A stretch of 64,000 bases of DNA from Alteripontixanthobacter muriae (GTDB lineage: Bacteria > Pseudomonadota > Alphaproteobacteria > Sphingomonadales > Sphingomonadaceae): positions 62,001-126,000 of the forward strand of contig NZ_JAAFZT010000003.1 in NCBI RefSeq assembly GCF_013336795.1, in the 5' to 3' direction. Under the pieces are notes generated by a model that was not told where the DNA came from, searched no databases, and saw only the letters and a program-made list of their open reading frames with translations. The position numbers were made by a program, and so were the translations under genes. Positions 38,625 to 48,094 of this stretch are shown here, piece after piece (within the stretch, counting starts at the first letter, position 1; each line of letters begins with the position of its first letter).

Positions 38625-40562
38625 TCAATTCGTATTGCCGACCAGTTGACGACGCACGGCCTCGATTGCCTCGGCATTGCGCTCGACGCCGAGTTCACCG
38701 CGCATCGATGCAATCAGTTGCTGGGCATATTCCTCGCCGGTCCGCTGAGCGAGCTGCTGGCGCGCGCTGGCGATGAACGGGTCGTCGGCCGCAACTTCGT
38801 CGGGGACGATATCGGCGAGGTTGACCACGAACCAGCCGATGCTGCCCGGACCTTCCAGCTTCTTGGTCGTTCCTTCCGCCATGCTGAACATCAGGGCGAG
38901 GGGCGCCGGTACCTGCTGCTGTCTTGCGGCGAGTTCCTGGCGCGAAAGGTCGATGTTTTCGGGTGCGGGAAGGCTTGCGTCCTCCGCCCGCATCGCCTCG
39001 GCAAGTGTTGCACCGCCGCGCACCCGCGCCAGAATGCGATCCGCAGCTTTGCGCGCTGCGGCAAGGCCCTGTGCCATACGCCATTCCGCAACGACCTCGT
39101 CCCGGATTTCACCGAGCGGTGCAGCTGCGGAACCTGTGATCCGCGCCACATCGAAGAGCACGAAGGTCTCACCGGGAGTGACTTCGGCAACTTGCGGTTC
39201 GCCTTCTTCCATCTGGAATGCGGTGGGCAGGACCGAGCCGAGGATTTCCGGGGCAGTCTCACCCTGCTGGCCATAGACCTGCCCGGCAGCCGTGAGGGGC
39301 CGGGTGGTCTGGATCTGCAAGCCGAGTTCACGCGCGACGTCGGCAAGCGCCTCGCCGTCATCGAGGCTGTCCTGCGCGTCGACCGCCAGATCCGCTAGCG
39401 CGTTCCGGCGCTTCTCGAGCCGCAGTTCCTCGGCAATTTCTCCGCGCACCTGCGCCAGGCTCCGCGCCGGAGTGCGGTCGATGCTGTCCACACGCGTGAC
39501 ATACCAGCCAAGCGAGCCGCGCTGCGGAACCGCGACGGAACCACGCTCGGCGGTGAATACCGCCTCGGCGACTGCCGGGCTTGTCGACGATGCCAGCTGC
39601 TGGCGGCTGCGCGGTTCGACTTCGGCTACACTCAGGCCTGCTTCCCGTGCTGCCTCCTCCAGCGAACCGCCAGCCTGTACCCGCTGGCGAATGGCCTGCG
39701 CGGCCTGCTGGGTCGGCACGATCAGCTGGCTGAAGCCGCGCGTTTCGCTGGCGGCATATTGCGCCTGATTTTCACGGTAGCGCGCTGCGATCTCCGCATC
39801 GGTGGGGTTCGCCCTGTTGCCAAGGCTCTCGGCATCCAGAGTGGCGTAGCGGATCGTGCGCCGTTCGGGGCGGATGTAATCGCCGCGATTGGCCGTGTAG
39901 TAGGATTGCAGCTGCGCTGTGGTGGGTGCGGTATCCGGCGCGAAGGCCGCACTGGGTATGAAGCCGATCGTACCTTCCCGGCTTTCCCGCTGCAGCGATG
40001 CGTAGCGTGCTACCAGCTTGTTCGGCAGCGTCGCACCAAATGTCGCAGGAATCAGGATCTGCTGAGCCAGAATATCGGATGCGAGGTCGTTGCGGACCGT
40101 TGCTTCGTTGAGGCCGCGCTGGGCCAGAAACCCGCGGAACGCGTCTTCGCTGAAATTCCCGTCCGGCCCGCGAAAAGCAGAGATGCCCAGAATTTCGCTG
40201 TTCACCAGGTTTTCGCCGGCCCGCAGGCCATATTCGCGAGCATATCCGGCAATGGCGGCACGGTCGATCATCTGCGACAGCACACGGTCAAGTCCGCCTT
40301 GTTCGACAAACGCCTGCATCGACAGAGTGGGATCGTCCTGCCGCAGACCGTCTACCGCATTGTTGGCGTCACGAACCAGATCGGCCGTACCGATTTTCTC
40401 ATCGCCGACCACGGCAACCCTGTTTCCGCCCGAAACACCGCCGAACGTCGCGCTCGACGAAACGTCCATGCTTGCAAAGGCCAGTGCGATCAGGGCCAGA
40501 AAGGCCATGGTCACCACGATGCCGATCTTCGACTGGAAGAACCTGCGGAATGTCGTAAGCAT
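38625..40562 (-). CDS. ppiD: PpiD-type peptidylprolyl isomerase, membrane-anchored periplasmic chaperone
   Basis: 645 aa. One N-terminal membrane anchor (about residues 12-33) after a short basic start, then a SurA_N-like chaperone region, and a parvulin-type domain (about residues 255-365, with GSLGWYVTRVD). A second rotamase-like segment is near residues 500-600 (GPGSIGWFVVNLADI). PpiD assists folding of secreted and outer-membrane proteins at the Sec translocon. It heads the minus-strand run leading into trpE. The ppiD name is inferred from architecture. Confidence 0.88.
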   Translation of the reverse strand: MLTTFRRFFQSKIGIVVTMAFLALIALAFASMDVSSSATFGGVSGGNRVAVVGDEKIGTADLVRDANNAVDGLRQDDPTLSMQAFVEQGGLDRVLSQMIDRAAIAGYAREYGLRAGENLVNSEILGISAFRGPDGNFSEDAFRGFLAQRGLNEATVRNDLASDILAQQILIPATFGATLPNKLVARYASLQRESREGTIGFIPSAAFAPDTAPTTAQLQSYYTANRGDYIRPERRTIRYATLDAESLGNRANPTDAEIAARYRENQAQYAASETRGFSQLIVPTQQAAQAIRQRVQAGGSLEEAAREAGLSVAEVEPRSRQQLASSTSPAVAEAVFTAERGSVAVPQRGSLGWYVTRVDSIDRTPARSLAQVRGEIAEELRLEKRRNALADLAVDAQDSLDDGEALADVARELGLQIQTTRPLTAAGQVYGQQGETAPEILGSVLPTAFQMEEGEPQVAEVTPGETFVLFDVARITGSAAAPLGEIRDEVVAEWRMAQGLAAARKAADRILARVRGGATLAEAMRAEDASLPAPENIDLSRQELAARQQQVPAPLALMFSMAEGTTKKLEGPGSIGWFVVNLADIVPDEVAADDPFIASARQQLAQRTGEEYAQQLIASMRGELGVERNAEAIEAVRRQLVGNTN

Positions 40563-40786
40563 AGAAGAAGCTGACCTGTTTCGGTTTTTTTCAGGGAATC
40601 AGTTGGCCAAGCAGGCCGAGTAAGGCTTGCCCCGCGCTGGAATTGTCCGCCGCTTTATCCCGCATGCGTCGCTGCCGCAACAGGTGGACAAGTGTTTTGA
40701 CCCAAAGACAAAGGTGGGCTAGCGGAGCCCGCCAGACAGCCCATATGGGCCGGCAACAGATTCATCGTAATAGCAGGACAAGACAC

Positions 40787-41551
40787 ATGGCCGCACGGCC
40801 CTATATCGTTGGCAATTGGAAGATGAACGGAACGCGTGCGATGCTTTCCGAAGCGCGCGCGATCGACCGTGCATCACAGCGGCTGATGAAGGTGGAGGTG
40901 GCTATCGCGCCGCCTTATACTTTGATTCACGCCGTCCACCGCGAGGCGCAGCAGATCGGCGTCGGTGCGCAGGATTGTCATGCGGCGGAAGAAGGCGCGA
41001 ATACAGGCGACATTTCAGCCGCTATGATCGCCGATGCGGGCGCGAAATTCGTGATCCTAGGCCATAGCGAACGCCGCCTCGATCATGGCGAAAACGACGC
41101 GCTGGTGAAGCGCAAGGCGGAAGCTGCAATGGCGACACAGTTGAAGATCATTCTCTGCTGCGGCGAGACGGAAGACGTGCGCAATGCCGGAAATGCGGTC
41201 GATCATGTGCTCGCACAGCTTTCTGCATCACTTCCTGATATCATCGAAGAACCCGGGGAGCGACTGAACATCGCCTATGAACCGGTCTGGGCCATTGGCA
41301 CTGGACGGACACCTTCGACAGACGAAATTGCCGAGATGCACGGTGCCATCCGCAAGCTGCTGATCGATCGCTTCGGTGCGGAAGAAGGGCCGGCGGTGCG
41401 AATCCTTTATGGCGGATCGGTCAAGCCGGAGAATGCGCGCGAGCTGCTTGCGGTGAATGAGGTGGGCGGCGCTCTTGTCGGCGGGGCCAGCCTGACGGCA
41501 GAGACATTCCTCGGCATCGTCATCGCCGCAAACGAGGTGCAGGAACAGTAA
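40787..41551 (+). CDS. tpiA: Triose-phosphate isomerase
   Basis: 254-aa TIM barrel that interconverts dihydroxyacetone phosphate and glyceraldehyde 3-phosphate. Active-site segments: VGNWKMNG (lysine), ILGHSERR (histidine), AYEPVWAIGTGRTP (glutamate) and ILYGGSVKPEN. ATG 40787 has AGGA 8 bases upstream; the frame is open further upstream without homology. Divergent from ppiD, with 224 bp between. Followed by secG-pyrG, the usual alphaproteobacterial order. Confidence 0.97.
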   Translation: MAARPYIVGNWKMNGTRAMLSEARAIDRASQRLMKVEVAIAPPYTLIHAVHREAQQIGVGAQDCHAAEEGANTGDISAAMIADAGAKFVILGHSERRLDHGENDALVKRKAEAAMATQLKIILCCGETEDVRNAGNAVDHVLAQLSASLPDIIEEPGERLNIAYEPVWAIGTGRTPSTDEIAEMHGAIRKLLIDRFGAEEGPAVRILYGGSVKPENARELLAVNEVGGALVGGASLTAETFLGIVIAANEVQEQ

Positions 41552-41561
41552 TCGTGCTGTT

Positions 41562-41603
41562 GCCGGAGCCGAGGGAGGCCAGCCTTGCTCTCTTCGCTCC
41601 GGC
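41562..41603 (+). terminator. Hairpin between tpiA and secG
   Basis: An 8-bp perfect inverted repeat (GCCGGAGC at 41562-41569, GCTCCGGC at 41596-41603) begins 11 bp after the tpiA stop and encloses a partly pairing G/A- and C/T-rich interior. No T run follows, so it may be a weak terminator or an RNA processing structure inside the tpiA-secG unit. Confidence 0.35.
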
Positions 41604-41647
41604 GCACTAGATGCCGCACGCAAGCCTAGCGAGAGTTTACCTAAGTC

Positions 41648-42034
41648 ATGTCAATCTTCTTCTTTCTCACCGTGGTGCAGGCCATCGTCGCAGCAGCGCT
41701 TGTCGGCGTGATCCTGATGCAGCGTTCAGAAGGCGGGGGCCTCGGCATCGGGGGTAGCCCCAGCGGCATGATGAGCGCGCGAGGCGCAGCGGATTTCCTG
41801 ACGAAGACGACAAAGATCCTCGCTATCCTGTTCGTCGTTCTCTCGATCGTTCTCGCAGCAGTTGCGGTCGAAACCAGCAGCACCAGCACGATCGAATCGA
41901 CAATCGATCGAAACGTGACGCCGGTGCAGAACGATCCGCTCGCACCCTTGGCAGGCGATGGCCTCGACGGTGACCCGCCGGTCAGCCCGGTTCCGGAAAC
42001 GAATGACGATCCGCTGTCGGGCGCAACGCGCTGA
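41648..42034 (+). CDS. secG: Preprotein translocase subunit SecG
   Basis: 128-aa SecG, accessory subunit of the SecYEG channel. Two transmembrane helices (about residues 2-22 and 56-75) flank the family loop LMQRSEGGGLGIGGSPSG. The C-terminal 50 residues are an acidic, proline-rich extension typical of alphaproteobacterial SecG. A T-rich hairpin follows the stop. Confidence 0.94.
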   Translation: MSIFFFLTVVQAIVAAALVGVILMQRSEGGGLGIGGSPSGMMSARGAADFLTKTTKILAILFVVLSIVLAAVAVETSSTSTIESTIDRNVTPVQNDPLAPLAGDGLDGDPPVSPVPETNDDPLSGATR

Positions 42035-42045
42035 CAATTTTGGCA

Positions 42046-42083
42046 GCCTGCGGTCGCTGACCGCCCGCAGGCGCTTTCTTTCA
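42046..42083 (+). terminator. Rho-independent-type terminator after secG
   Basis: Stem GCCTGCGG (42046-42053) and CCGCAGGC (42065-42072), with an inner GGTC/GACC pairing, followed by GCTTTCTTTCA. It begins 11 bp after the secG stop and separates tpiA-secG from pyrG. Confidence 0.65.
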
Positions 42084-42153
42084 CTTTCGCAGTCTTCATC
42101 GACGGGCAAAACCCGGAAGACGGCGCTTGCACCGACTCCACTTACGAGCTTAA

Positions 42154-43797
<1,644 letters not shown>

Positions 43798-44232
43798 CCT
43801 GTAGCGATTGCGATGATTGCGTGGAAATGCAGATCAACGCATTGACTCGATCAAAACTGACGCGTTGAAAATAATGTAATAGCGATCTTTATCTTTTGCT
43901 AAATTCGCGTTATTGTGGCTGCTGGGATAAAGATGGGGGGCAGCGATCGACAATGGATCGCGAACCTACCCTGCAGTTTCGGATGTGATCGTCTTCTGCG
44001 ACCCGGACGATCATATCTGGATAAGCGGCGCCTTGCGTCGTGGGGGTGGACCTGGTCTGCCCCCGAATCATTTGCAGTCCTGACCTCTTTCTGACTGTTC
44101 ACGCGGCTGATTGCTAAGCTCTCATTGCCGATCGTCGGCCAACTTCATGCCTGTGCCGAAACGATTTATGCGCTGGATAATTGATCAGTTGAAGCGAAGG
44201 TGCCGGTGTGTGCCGCAAGGGAGTTTACAATA
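43798..44232. other. Gene-free interval pyrG-grxC (435 bp)
   Basis: No convincing gene. Two possible RNA hairpins are visible: GCGATC-N7-GATCGC near 43943, and a 9-bp stem with two G-U pairs (44042-44050 with 44056-44064, loop CCTGG). Neither is followed by a T run. The 67-codon minus-strand frame at 43899-44102 has no protein-like features. The interval presumably holds the grxC promoter; a small RNA cannot be excluded. Confidence 0.5.
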
Positions 44233-44493
44233 GTGCCGAAAAAGATAGATATCTACACGAAGATGGGCTGCGGCTACTGTGCTAGGGCCAGGCGCCTGCT
44301 CGACGGCAAAGGCGTCGATTACAATGAATTCGATATCACGATGGGCGGCCCAGAGCGCGAGGAGATGACGAGCCGCGCTCCGAACGCCCGTACGGTACCG
44401 CAGATCTTCATTGGTGATAAACATGTCGGCGGCTCTGACGATCTGATGGCGCTGGAGCGGGAAGGCAAGCTCGACGCGATGCTTCAGGGCTGA
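44233..44493 (+). CDS. grxC: Glutaredoxin 3
   Basis: 86-aa dithiol glutaredoxin, a cytoplasmic GSH-dependent disulfide reductase. Active site CGYC at residues 13-16, then TVPQIFIGDKHVGGSDDLMA with the cis-proline and GSH-binding GG. GTG 44233 is chosen because AAGGGAG lies upstream and because it gives the usual N-terminus (PKKIDIYTK). The next gene begins 8 bp later. Confidence 0.95.
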   Translation: MPKKIDIYTKMGCGYCARARRLLDGKGVDYNEFDITMGGPEREEMTSRAPNARTVPQIFIGDKHVGGSDDLMALEREGKLDAMLQG

Positions 44494-44501
44494 CGAAGCG
44501 G

Positions 44502-45317
44502 ATGGCGCGTGTTGCTCTTCTGCAGATGACCAGCGGGATCAATCCAAACCGCAACGCCGATACGATCGCTTCCGCTGTCGCAACTGCGGCTACCGGCGGG
44601 GCACAAATGCTTTTCACGCCTGAAATGTCTGGACTGCTCGATCAGGATCGCAAGCGCGCCGATCAGTCGATTGCTTCACAACAGGAAGACGCGGTTCTTC
44701 GAGATACTCGTGAAGCCGCACGGAATTACGGCATTTGGGTTGCGTTGGGGTCGCTCGCTGTTGCTGTCGGGGAGGGCAGGCGCGCCAACCGTGCCTTCGT
44801 CATCAACCCCGAAGGCGAAGTCGTCTGCACCTACGACAAGATGCATATGTTCGATGTGACGTTGGGCGAGGGTGACGATTGGCTCGAATCCGCAGCTTAC
44901 GCGCCGGGCGACAGGGTCGCTGCGATAGAAACGCCGGTCGGACTTCTCGGCCTGAGCATCTGCTACGACATCCGTTTTCCGGCGCTCTATGACGTCCTCG
45001 GCCGTGCGGGATGTGAAGCAATCACAATACCTGCAGCCTTTACCGTACCGACTGGCCGCGCGCATTGGCATGTTCTGCAACGCGCCCGGGCGATCGAGAG
45101 CAGTGCTTTCGTCATTTCTGCAGCGCAGGTTGGCGAGCATGAGGACGGACGAAGAACATATGGCCATTCGCTGGTAATCGACCCTTGGGGGCGAGTGTTG
45201 CTTGATATGGGCGGCACAGAAACCGGCGTAGGTTTTGCGGAGGTTGATCTCACGATTGTGGAAGAAACCCGGCGCAAGTTGCCAAGCCTTGCAAATCGGC
45301 GCGATCTCGCCAACTGA
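44502..45317 (+). CDS. Carbon-nitrogen hydrolase (Nit1/deaminated-glutathione amidase type)
   Basis: 271-aa nitrilase-superfamily amidase with the catalytic triad visible: Glu41 (FTPEMSG), Lys113 (YDKMHMFD) and Cys154 (ICYDIRFP). The residues around the cysteine and LGEGDDWLESAAYAPG resemble Nit1/YafV-like deaminated glutathione amidases, which repair deaminated glutathione. Its place just after a glutaredoxin gene fits that role, but substrate assignment is inferred. Confidence 0.9.
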   Translation: MARVALLQMTSGINPNRNADTIASAVATAATGGAQMLFTPEMSGLLDQDRKRADQSIASQQEDAVLRDTREAARNYGIWVALGSLAVAVGEGRRANRAFVINPEGEVVCTYDKMHMFDVTLGEGDDWLESAAYAPGDRVAAIETPVGLLGLSICYDIRFPALYDVLGRAGCEAITIPAAFTVPTGRAHWHVLQRARAIESSAFVISAAQVGEHEDGRRTYGHSLVIDPWGRVLLDMGGTETGVGFAEVDLTIVEETRRKLPSLANRRDLAN

Positions 45318-45323
45318 TTGCCG

Positions 45324-45815
45324 ATGATCGTTTTCGACCTGATCTGCGCAGCGGGCCACACATTCGAAGGGTGGTTCGGCTCTTCCGCTCGGTTTGAGCA
45401 GCAATGCGAAGAAGGGCTGGTCGCCTGTCCGCATTGCGGCGCGACCGAAATCATCAAGGCACCCATGACGCCTGCCGTTGGTGCGAAGGGAAACAGGGGT
45501 TTGCCTGTCACCAGGCGGCACTCCGAAGGCCCGCAACGAAAGCCGATGGTCGGAGGGCAGGAAGCTCCTGAGGTCATCAAGGCCATGCAGGCGTTAGCCA
45601 AGGCCCAGGCGAAAGCACTCGAAGGCAGCACCTGGGTAGGTGATGCCTTTGCCGAAAAGTCTCGCGCGAGGCATTACGGCGAAACGGCGGAGGCCTCTGA
45701 TGAAAAGCCCATTCACGGCCGCGCGACTGCAGAAGATGCCAAGGCGCTGCTGGACGAAGGTATCGCCATAGCGCCACTTCCATTCCCCGTCGCACCGCCA
45801 GACGAACTCAATTGA
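45324..45815 (+). CDS. DUF1178 family protein
   Basis: 163 aa. The N-terminal third has MIVFDLICAAGHTFEGWF and CPHCG, giving a Cys/His set typical of DUF1178 and suggesting metal binding. The middle and C-terminal parts are helical and charged. ATG 45324 is preferred to TTG 45318, since DUF1178 proteins normally begin MI(V/R)(Y/F)DL. Function unknown. It follows the nitrilase-family gene, a common alphaproteobacterial pairing with grxC. Confidence 0.9.
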   Translation: MIVFDLICAAGHTFEGWFGSSARFEQQCEEGLVACPHCGATEIIKAPMTPAVGAKGNRGLPVTRRHSEGPQRKPMVGGQEAPEVIKAMQALAKAQAKALEGSTWVGDAFAEKSRARHYGETAEASDEKPIHGRATAEDAKALLDEGIAIAPLPFPVAPPDELN

Positions 45816-45854
45816 TTGCCAGAACAGTTCTAAGTTCGTAAGCGAATTTGCGGA

Positions 45855-45931
45855 GCGCCCGTAGCTCAGTCGGATAGAGCACCAGATTCCTAATCTGGGG
45901 GCCACAGGTTCAAATCCTGTCGGGCGCACCA
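45855..45931 (+). tRNA. tRNA-Arg (anticodon CCT)
   Basis: Full cloverleaf: acceptor GCGCCCG (45855-45861) pairs with CGGGCGC (45921-45927), the 3' ACCA is encoded, D-arm is GCTC-AGTCGGATA-GAGC, the anticodon arm is CCAGA-TTCCTAA-TCTGG with anticodon CCT, and the T-arm has GGTTCAAATCC. It reads the rare AGG arginine codon. Transcribed in the same direction as the DUF1178 gene, 39 bp after it. Confidence 0.96.
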
Positions 45932-46072
45932 ATTTTCACACCGTTGGCTGTGCAGAGCGCAGGTGCGGCTACCCGGCTTTGATGGTCACCAGGCTTCACT
46001 CCGGCAACTCAAGCGCTCGTGCGATCCGACAGGTAAATATCCCTATGACGCGTCTGGCACTTTGGTAGCACG

Positions 46073-46131
46073 GGCCGACTAGAGGAAATCATCTCCTCCT
46101 GTCCCTGGGGATTTCTTCGTTAGCATCGGCC
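46073..46131 (+). ncRNA. Candidate small-RNA hairpin with anti-Shine-Dalgarno loop
   Basis: Outer stem GGCCGA (46073-46078) with TCGGCC (46126-46131), then CTA with TAG around a small bulge, then a 9-bp inner stem GAGGAAATC (46082-46090) with GATTTCTTC (46110-46118, one G-U pair). The 19-nt loop contains CTCCTCCT, complementary to a ribosome-binding site. Loops of this type are known in alphaproteobacterial regulatory RNAs. Strand is inferred from the C-rich loop; no promoter or T-run terminator is seen immediately beside it. Confidence 0.4.
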
Positions 46132-46244
46132 GCTTGACTGTATCGCTCCTACCCCGACCCGGTTCAGTTAAGCGGCGCTCCCCCACAGCAGCGGTCACCC
46201 AGACAAGGGATCGATCCTGATAATGTATGTGGCCCAAAGATTAT

Positions 46245-46276
46245 CCGGCCCGTCACGCTGTCGCGGGACGGGCCGG
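46245..46276 (-). terminator. GC-rich hairpin downstream of aceA
   Basis: A perfect 10-bp inverted repeat, CCGGCCCGTC (46245-46254) and GACGGGCCGG (46267-46276), 12-nt loop, about 70 bp beyond the aceA stop codon. On the minus strand it is followed by ATAATCTTT, on the plus strand by TTCTCCTCC; neither is a classic U run. It probably ends aceA transcription and may act in both directions. Confidence 0.5.
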
Positions 46277-46344
46277 TTCTCCTCCCCAGGAGATCTGGTG
46301 GTGCCTGTCAGAGCCAGACCAAAGCGGCCTAGCGACAGGATCGT

Positions 46345-47943
46345 TCACTCGGCGGCGAACTGATTCATCGTGTTATGCTTGCCGCCCGCCTTCAACGCAG
46401 CTTCGCCGGCGAAATATTCCTTGTGGTCATCACCGAGGTCCGAGCCGGCCATATTCTGGTGCTTCACGCAAGCGATGCCCTGCCGGATCTCTTCACGTTG
46501 CACGTTCTTCACATAGCCGAGCATTGCCTGATCCCCAAAATATTCCTTGGCCAGATTGTCGGTGCTCAGCGCTGCCGTGTGATAGGTCGGCAAAGTGATG
46601 AGGTGATGAAAAATGCCTGCACGCTCTGCTGCATCTGCCTGGAAGGTGCGGATTCGCTCGTCGGCTTCCTTAGCAAGGTCAGTGCCGTCGTAATCGACGC
46701 TCATCAAGCGATCGCGATCGGATTTGGAAAGGTCCTTTCCTTCCTTCTCCCAGGCATCGTAAACCTGCTGGCGGAAGTTGAGCGTCCAGTTGAAGCTGGG
46801 CGAATTGTTGTAGACCAGCTTTGCGTTCGGCACCGTTTCGCGGATACGATCGACCATCGCGGCAATCTGTTCGACATGCGGCTTTTCGGTTTCGATCCAC
46901 AGCAGGTCTGCGCCATTCTGCAAGGCGACGATGCAGTCGAGAACACAGCGGTCCTCGCCGGTGCCGGGGCGGAACTGGAACAGGTTGGAAGGCAGACGCT
47001 TCGGCTTCATCAGCTTGCCGTCGCGCGTGATGAGCACTTCGCCATGATCAAGGCTGGCAGGATCAACTTCCTCGCAATCGAGGAAGCTGTTGTACTGGTC
47101 GCCTATATCGCCCTTTTCATGCGTGACGGCGATCTGCTTCGTCAGCCCCGCGCCAAGAGAGTCGGTGCGTGCAACAATGACGCCGTCATCCACGCCGAGT
47201 TCCATGAAGGCGTAGCGAACGGCGCGAATTTTCGCGAGGAAATCCTCGTGCGGCACGGTAACCTTACCGTCCTGATGGCCGCACTGCTTTTCGTCCGAAA
47301 CCTGATTTTCGATCTGAATGCAGCAGGCGCCTGCCTCGATCATTTTCTTGGACAAAAGATATGTCGCCTCGGCATTACCGAAACCGGCGTCGATGTCAGC
47401 GATGATCGGTACGACATGCGTCTGATGATTGTCGATGGCCTTGCGAATTTCCTGAGCCTTGACGTCATTGCCAGCTTCGGTCGCGTCGTCGAGTTCACGA
47501 AACAGCCCGCCCAGCTCGCGCGCGTCGGCTTGGCGCAGGAAGGTGTAGAGTTCCTCGATAAGGCCAGGAACGGTCGTCTTCTCATGCATCGACTGGTCGG
47601 GTAGCGGACCGAAATCGCTGCGCAGTGCGGCAACCATCCAGCCCGACAGATAGAGATAGCGACCCTTTGTGTCGCCGAAATGCTTCTTGATCGAAATCAT
47701 TTTCTGCTGGCCGATGAAGCCATGCCAGCAGCCGAGCGATTGCGTATAATGTGACGTGTCGGCATCATAGGCGGCCATGTCGTCCCGCATGATCTTGGCC
47801 GTATAGCGCGCAATATCAAGGCCGGTCTGGAAGCGGTTCTGCAGCCGCATACGCGCGACATTTTCGGGTTCGATCCCGTCGAGGGTCAGACCCGATTGTT
47901 CAAAGGTCTTCCGCGCCTGTTCGATAGTCTGTTGATAGCTCAT
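46345..47943 (-). CDS. aceA: Isocitrate lyase (long form)
   Basis: 532 aa; splits isocitrate into succinate and glyoxylate in the glyoxylate bypass, allowing growth on acetate and fatty acids. The catalytic loop is DEKQCGHQDGK, as in the long-form bacterial enzymes, preceded by IADIDAGFGNAEATYLL. The substrate-binding segment YNNSPSFNW is visible. ATG 47943 (MSYQQTIEQA) is the family start; the frame is open 34 codons further upstream without homology. Divergent from the ScfR-type regulator. No malate synthase gene is in the window. Confidence 0.96.
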   Translation of the reverse strand: MSYQQTIEQARKTFEQSGLTLDGIEPENVARMRLQNRFQTGLDIARYTAKIMRDDMAAYDADTSHYTQSLGCWHGFIGQQKMISIKKHFGDTKGRYLYLSGWMVAALRSDFGPLPDQSMHEKTTVPGLIEELYTFLRQADARELGGLFRELDDATEAGNDVKAQEIRKAIDNHQTHVVPIIADIDAGFGNAEATYLLSKKMIEAGACCIQIENQVSDEKQCGHQDGKVTVPHEDFLAKIRAVRYAFMELGVDDGVIVARTDSLGAGLTKQIAVTHEKGDIGDQYNSFLDCEEVDPASLDHGEVLITRDGKLMKPKRLPSNLFQFRPGTGEDRCVLDCIVALQNGADLLWIETEKPHVEQIAAMVDRIRETVPNAKLVYNNSPSFNWTLNFRQQVYDAWEKEGKDLSKSDRDRLMSVDYDGTDLAKEADERIRTFQADAAERAGIFHHLITLPTYHTAALSTDNLAKEYFGDQAMLGYVKNVQREEIRQGIACVKHQNMAGSDLGDDHKEYFAGEAALKAGGKHNTMNQFAAE

Positions 47944-48035
47944 TTGTATTTCCCGTGTGGTCCGCACTCGGCGGAATGAGTTGCTGCCCTGTGTATGCGG
48001 CGCGAAGTCCGATCTGACGAGGGTTCGCGATGTGC

Positions 48036-48087
48036 CCTTGTCCAAATTGACAGAAACTCCTTGTCGAATTGTCGAATTGTGACAAGG
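48036..48087. promoter_or_regulatory. Probable regulator-binding region between aceA and scfR
   Basis: Contains TGTC-CAAATT-GACA (48039-48052, a perfect inverted repeat) and, 8 bp further on, the tandem repeats TTGTCGAA-TTGTCGAA-TTGTGACAA (48061-48085), bounded by CCTTGTC (48059-48065) and GACAAGG (48081-48087). The shared unit is TTGTC/GACAA. The cluster lies just upstream of the regulator start, with aceA diverging on the other side, so it most likely serves both genes. Confidence 0.55.
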
Positions 48088-48094
48088 TGACGGG

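Larger units (their letters stand above)
45932..46344. other. Gene-free interval tRNA-Arg to aceA (413 bp)
   Basis: No protein-coding gene is supported. It contains the large imperfect hairpin at 46073-46131 and the perfect GC-rich hairpin at 46245-46276 (both listed separately), and a weaker CCTGTC/GACAGG pairing just beyond the aceA stop. CTCCTCC-type C-rich motifs occur in the loop of the first hairpin and after the second. Confidence 0.6.

Noticed and set aside
38622-38660. trp attenuator or leader peptide before trpE
   Set aside because: Only 3 bp separate ppiD and trpE, leaving no room for a leader or attenuator.
43899-44102. 67-codon minus-strand frame in the pyrG-grxC interval
   Set aside because: Basic, low-complexity product without motif or ribosome site; more likely non-coding.
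45594-45932. 112-codon minus-strand frame covering the tRNA-Arg gene
   Set aside because: Runs through the tRNA and the DUF1178 gene in antisense; no protein-like features.
46375-47604. 409-codon plus-strand frame opposite aceA
   Set aside because: Shadow of isocitrate lyase, whose catalytic motif is on the minus strand; no ribosome site or family match.
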